Of a stretch of 42,942 nucleotides of DNA, positions 39,263 to 42,942 are shown in pieces. Origin of the DNA: Fidelibacterota bacterium (GTDB lineage Bacteria > Fidelibacterota > UBA8477 > JABMPR01); assembly GCA_021736185.1 (NCBI GenBank), contig JAIPGJ010000010.1, positions 1-42,942 on the forward strand, given 5' to 3'. Made by a program: the position numbers and the translations under genes. How positions within the stretch are numbered: position 1 is the first letter of the stretch; the number at the start of each line of letters is the position of its first letter. Below the pieces are notes generated by a model. That model worked only from the letters and a program-made list of their open reading frames with translations, made no database searches and was not told the DNA's origin.

Positions 39263-41358
39263 AAAATTATCAGAACTCCGCTCTGCTCATGCTTTCAATC
39301 ATCTTAATCTTTGGGTGTGGTCAAATGAAAACTCAAAATGAAGCAATCAACAATGCTAACACCTCAGATCCATATATCTGGCTGGAAGAGGTTGAGGGTG
39401 ACTCAGCTTTGAGCTGGGTGAAAGAACAAAATGCTGCAACGCTTGCAGAACTACAGGCTGATCCCCGATTCAAACAATTTGAGAGTGAAGCGCTGGCTAT
39501 CTATGAAGCCAGGGACAGGCTGGTTTATGGCAAAATCAGAGGTGACTATATATATGATTTTTGGCAGGATGATGAACACGTCAGAGGGATTTGGCGACGC
39601 TCAACATTGAAGTCCTACCTTGATAACCAGCCGAAATGGGATATTCTGCTTGATATTGATGCCTTGGCTGAAGCCGAGCATGAGAATTGGGTCTATAAAG
39701 GTGCGACTGGTTTACCACCAGTTTACAACCGCTTCCTGCTTGAATTATCCAGAGGTGGCAAAGATGCTGTCGTCGTTCGAGAATTTGATCTTCCCTCCCG
39801 CACATTTCCAGCTTCGGGGTTTTTTGTCGCTGAGGAGAAATCATCCGTCTCCTGGATCAATAAGGATCAAGTGTTCATATCGACCAACTTTGGACCTGGC
39901 AGCATGACAGAAAGCGGCTATCCCGCCACGACAAGAATTTGGACTCGGGGTGAAGATCTGGCGAGCAGTCCTGTAGTTGCCAGTGTTCCCACCGAATATC
40001 TGGGGTCCTGGGGATGGACCATTTTCACGCCAGAAAAGCATTATTCACTCATTAGCAAAGCCAAAGATTTCTGGTCACATGAAATCCTTTTGCTCAGTGA
40101 AAAATGGGAAACTCGGCAACTGGACCTGCCCCTGGACGCAGATTTAAAAGGGGTCTGGAATAATCAGATCTTTGCGGTACTTAGATCAGATTGGAGGGGC
40201 AGCTCCAAAGGATCTCTCATCGCGCTGGATTTAAAAACAAATCAAAAAACAGATGTATTTGTACCTGACTCCAAGAGTTCAATTTCAGAGATCAATTTTT
40301 CTTCCTCACATCTCCTCCTGACTATTCAAGAGGATGTTGTTGATATAGTGTATCGCGGGTCACTTTTAGAAAAAAAGTGGGTTCTTGAAATGCTTTCAAT
40401 CCCCAGGGGAGGAACCATATCTATTTATGGGGCCGATCCGCTTAATGTTAATTTCTTTTATACTTACAATGACCTGATCACACCCACAATTCTGGGCTAC
40501 TTTAGTAATGCGGTAAACGAGCCCAAAGTCATCCGCCAGTCACCCGCCCGCTTCGATAGCAAAAACCTTATCCTGGAGCAAAAATTTACTCACAGTATAG
40601 ATGGTACAAAAATCCCTTATTTTCTGGTGCGTAACAGTGAAATGCCTTTCAATGGAGACAATCCCACACTCCTCTATGGATACGGCGGTTTTGAGGTTTC
40701 TGAAAAATCGGAGTACTGGCCCAAGACTGGAAAATTGTGGATGGAAAAAGGTGGAGTCTTTGCCCTGGCGAATATCAGAGGTGGAGGAGAATATGGACCC
40801 GCCTGGCATCAAGCTGCTCTGAAGACCAATCGGCATAAATCCTACGAAGATTTTATTGCCATCGCCGAACAATTAATGAGCGACAAAATTACCCGACCTG
40901 AAAAATTAGGGATTATGGGTGGCAGCGGGGGCGGGCTCCTGGTAGGGAGTGTTTTTACCATGCGGCCTGATCTATTCCATGCCATGGTTGCCCAAGTCCC
41001 CTTGTTGGACATGATGAGATATCATAAGCTTCTGGCAGGCGCGAGTTGGATGAGCGAATATGGTGATCCAGATGATCCCATTGAGGGAGCCTATCTTAAA
41101 AAATATTCACCCTACCATAACTTGCATGTGGAAAAAAAATACCCGAGGCCCTTATTTACCACATCAACCAAAGATGACCGGGTACATCCTGGACACGCCC
41201 GCAAGATGGTAGCGCGGATGATGGAGCAAGGGCATCCTGTGATGTACTATGAGAATATCGAGGGTGGGCATGCGGCAGGTGCAAATCTCAAGCAATATGC
41301 CACCATGGCAGCTATAGAATACACCTACTTACATCGACAATTAGGAGTCGCGGAGTGA
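39259..41358 (+). CDS. prolyl oligopeptidase family serine peptidase (S9A), lipoprotein
   Basis: Lipobox LIFGCG; DPYIWLEEVEGDSALSWVKEQNA; nucleophile GIMGGSGGGLLVG; TSTKDDRVHPGHA (Asp) and IEGGHAAGAN (His). Confidence 0.94.
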   Translation: MKNYQNSALLMLSIILIFGCGQMKTQNEAINNANTSDPYIWLEEVEGDSALSWVKEQNAATLAELQADPRFKQFESEALAIYEARDRLVYGKIRGDYIYDFWQDDEHVRGIWRRSTLKSYLDNQPKWDILLDIDALAEAEHENWVYKGATGLPPVYNRFLLELSRGGKDAVVVREFDLPSRTFPASGFFVAEEKSSVSWINKDQVFISTNFGPGSMTESGYPATTRIWTRGEDLASSPVVASVPTEYLGSWGWTIFTPEKHYSLISKAKDFWSHEILLLSEKWETRQLDLPLDADLKGVWNNQIFAVLRSDWRGSSKGSLIALDLKTNQKTDVFVPDSKSSISEINFSSSHLLLTIQEDVVDIVYRGSLLEKKWVLEMLSIPRGGTISIYGADPLNVNFFYTYNDLITPTILGYFSNAVNEPKVIRQSPARFDSKNLILEQKFTHSIDGTKIPYFLVRNSEMPFNGDNPTLLYGYGGFEVSEKSEYWPKTGKLWMEKGGVFALANIRGGGEYGPAWHQAALKTNRHKSYEDFIAIAEQLMSDKITRPEKLGIMGGSGGGLLVGSVFTMRPDLFHAMVAQVPLLDMMRYHKLLAGASWMSEYGDPDDPIEGAYLKKYSPYHNLHVEKKYPRPLFTTSTKDDRVHPGHARKMVARMMEQGHPVMYYENIEGGHAAGANLKQYATMAAIEYTYLHRQLGVAE

Positions 41359-41402
41359 GCATATTCCCATTTTTGTGGAATTATATCTACGATTTAATTT
41401 TC

Positions 41403-42902
41403 ATGAACCGAATTAAACTCCAGCAGGGAATACTTGCATCCATGGCGATGCTCGTTGTGATGGCTTGTGATCAGGGACCGGATGAGACGCCACCAGAAAT
41501 CCGCATTACCTCACCCCTAAGTGGCGCGGTGCTTTCCAATCTGAGTGTTATCCAAATTACAGTCGATGATAACCGCGGTTTGGAATTTGTCACCTTTATG
41601 ATTGATGGAGATTCAATTGGGACGGTATTTAATAAACCATTTCAGCTTGAATGGAATACCCGGAACCACGCCAACGGTTCACACCTGATTCAATGTCTGG
41701 CCAAAGATACTGCAGGAAATGAAACCCTTTCAAAATCAATTGAAATCACAGTGGATAATGCTCTGTTTACTGCAGTTTTTACTGATAATTGGTTATGCGG
41801 GGATTGTGGCGAGGGTGTGCTATTTGTGCACGACATGTCGGGGAATCTTATTGGCCAAAAGTCCTGGGTTGTTAATTCAACGGTCACTATTGAGGATCTT
41901 GAACTTCCCTTATCCGATACCGTACGATTGATGATAACGACTATAAGAGATGAAAGCTATGGCAATATTAAACTTACCAGCTATCTGGATGTCCCCCTCG
42001 GCGAAACCTGGACTTTCAAGGGGGTACCAGGTGTAGATTTTAATTCATTCCAGACTGTTGAACTGGATTTGGGTACTATTCCAAGCCACTCGGGATGGTC
42101 ATTTGCCAGTGGGTGGGCTGAGCTCTACAGTCTTACCGGTTCAATTCCCAACCCCATCAGTCTTAATACCTACCAATCAGCAACATCGATCTATTTACGA
42201 TTAAGCAACACCGATACAGGGACGAAGTATCTATGGGAACCAAATTTACAGGCGGGAGGATATGATCTGAACCCTAATGATTTGCTGCCGACGACCGCGA
42301 GGAGCATCCATTTCCCTGCAAATGCCCAGGAAGCCAGAGCCCTTCTCTATGGCTATGTGAATACCGGAGATTATTATCATGGGTCCTATCTGATGGATTT
42401 TACTCGGTTTACTATCAACACGACTGATATGTTGGTAGGAACCGCGCCAGATGTCATGTCAGAGTATCGAACTCAGCTGTATTATTTTACGAATTCGGGT
42501 TGGAACTATAATACGATTTATGGTGATGTTCCTTCTGATTTCAATGTGATTGAAGCGGACTTTGTAGTCAATTCTGCTGATAAAAATGATTTCCAAATAA
42601 CCACATCAGGAAGCTTTGATCAGATTAATTCGCAATGGCGCTACAGAACCACTGCAACCATCTATACTTGGAATGTGATTAGTGCCCCGGAAATCAATCA
42701 ATACCGACTTCCAACCCTGCCAAGTTTGGTCGCTGAATATTTCCCCAATTTATTCAGAAATCAATTTCTGTTGAGTAAAACTGAGTTGATTGATTATGTC
42801 GGTGTTTTATCCAATCAGGAAGTCTGGGAGATTCGTTTTAAGACGCCTGGTTATTTTATCCAGCATGTAAAAGAAACAAAGCGGCGCACAAAAAATAATT
42901 AA
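41403..42902 (+). CDS. lipoprotein with bacterial Ig-like domain
   Basis: Signal/lipobox MNRIKLQQGILASMAMLVVMACDQ; Ig-like PPEIRITSPLSGAVLSNLSVIQITVDDNRGLEFVTFMIDGDSIG...HLIQCLAKDTAGNETLSKSIEITVDN. ORF track starts at 41355. Confidence 0.72.
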   Translation: MNRIKLQQGILASMAMLVVMACDQGPDETPPEIRITSPLSGAVLSNLSVIQITVDDNRGLEFVTFMIDGDSIGTVFNKPFQLEWNTRNHANGSHLIQCLAKDTAGNETLSKSIEITVDNALFTAVFTDNWLCGDCGEGVLFVHDMSGNLIGQKSWVVNSTVTIEDLELPLSDTVRLMITTIRDESYGNIKLTSYLDVPLGETWTFKGVPGVDFNSFQTVELDLGTIPSHSGWSFASGWAELYSLTGSIPNPISLNTYQSATSIYLRLSNTDTGTKYLWEPNLQAGGYDLNPNDLLPTTARSIHFPANAQEARALLYGYVNTGDYYHGSYLMDFTRFTINTTDMLVGTAPDVMSEYRTQLYYFTNSGWNYNTIYGDVPSDFNVIEADFVVNSADKNDFQITTSGSFDQINSQWRYRTTATIYTWNVISAPEINQYRLPTLPSLVAEYFPNLFRNQFLLSKTELIDYVGVLSNQEVWEIRFKTPGYFIQHVKETKRRTKNN

Positions 42903-42942
42903 ATGATTATGCCCCCGTCGCAGGAATTTTAAGCGGCTGATT

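Overview
This 42.9 kb window is gene-dense bacterial chromosome. It contains no rRNA, tRNA, CRISPR array, prophage or intact mobile element that I can see. A T9SS type A C-terminal sorting domain, Omp28-like and DUF6029-like proteins and several large outer-membrane beta-barrels suggest an FCB-group organism (Bacteroidota/Marinimicrobia-like); the exact phylum is inference. Housekeeping genes include ychF, a TrkA-N K+ channel, eno, a divIC/ftsB-like gene, an amidase, murI, folC, rho, an aspartate aminotransferase, rpmE, yqhQ and prfA. A TetR gene with a near-perfect operator palindrome precedes a Bacillus fadE/fadA/fadN-like beta-oxidation operon (30.7-36.7 kb). The most interesting part is about 19.6-29.4 kb. 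An ECF sigma factor and a Cys-rich putative anti-sigma are followed by a glutaredoxin, an orphan groES and a CoA-disulfide-reductase-like flavoprotein. A DUF1858 CxxC protein follows, and then a tightly packed run of eight genes, most with start/stop overlaps: OsmC, membrane rhodanese, DUF6132, a T9SS-sorted dicysteine protein, TlpA, an OM barrel, an Omp28 lipoprotein and DUF2231. This looks like a multi-compartment thiol/persulfide redox module. Family names come from recognising motifs by eye; no database search was run.
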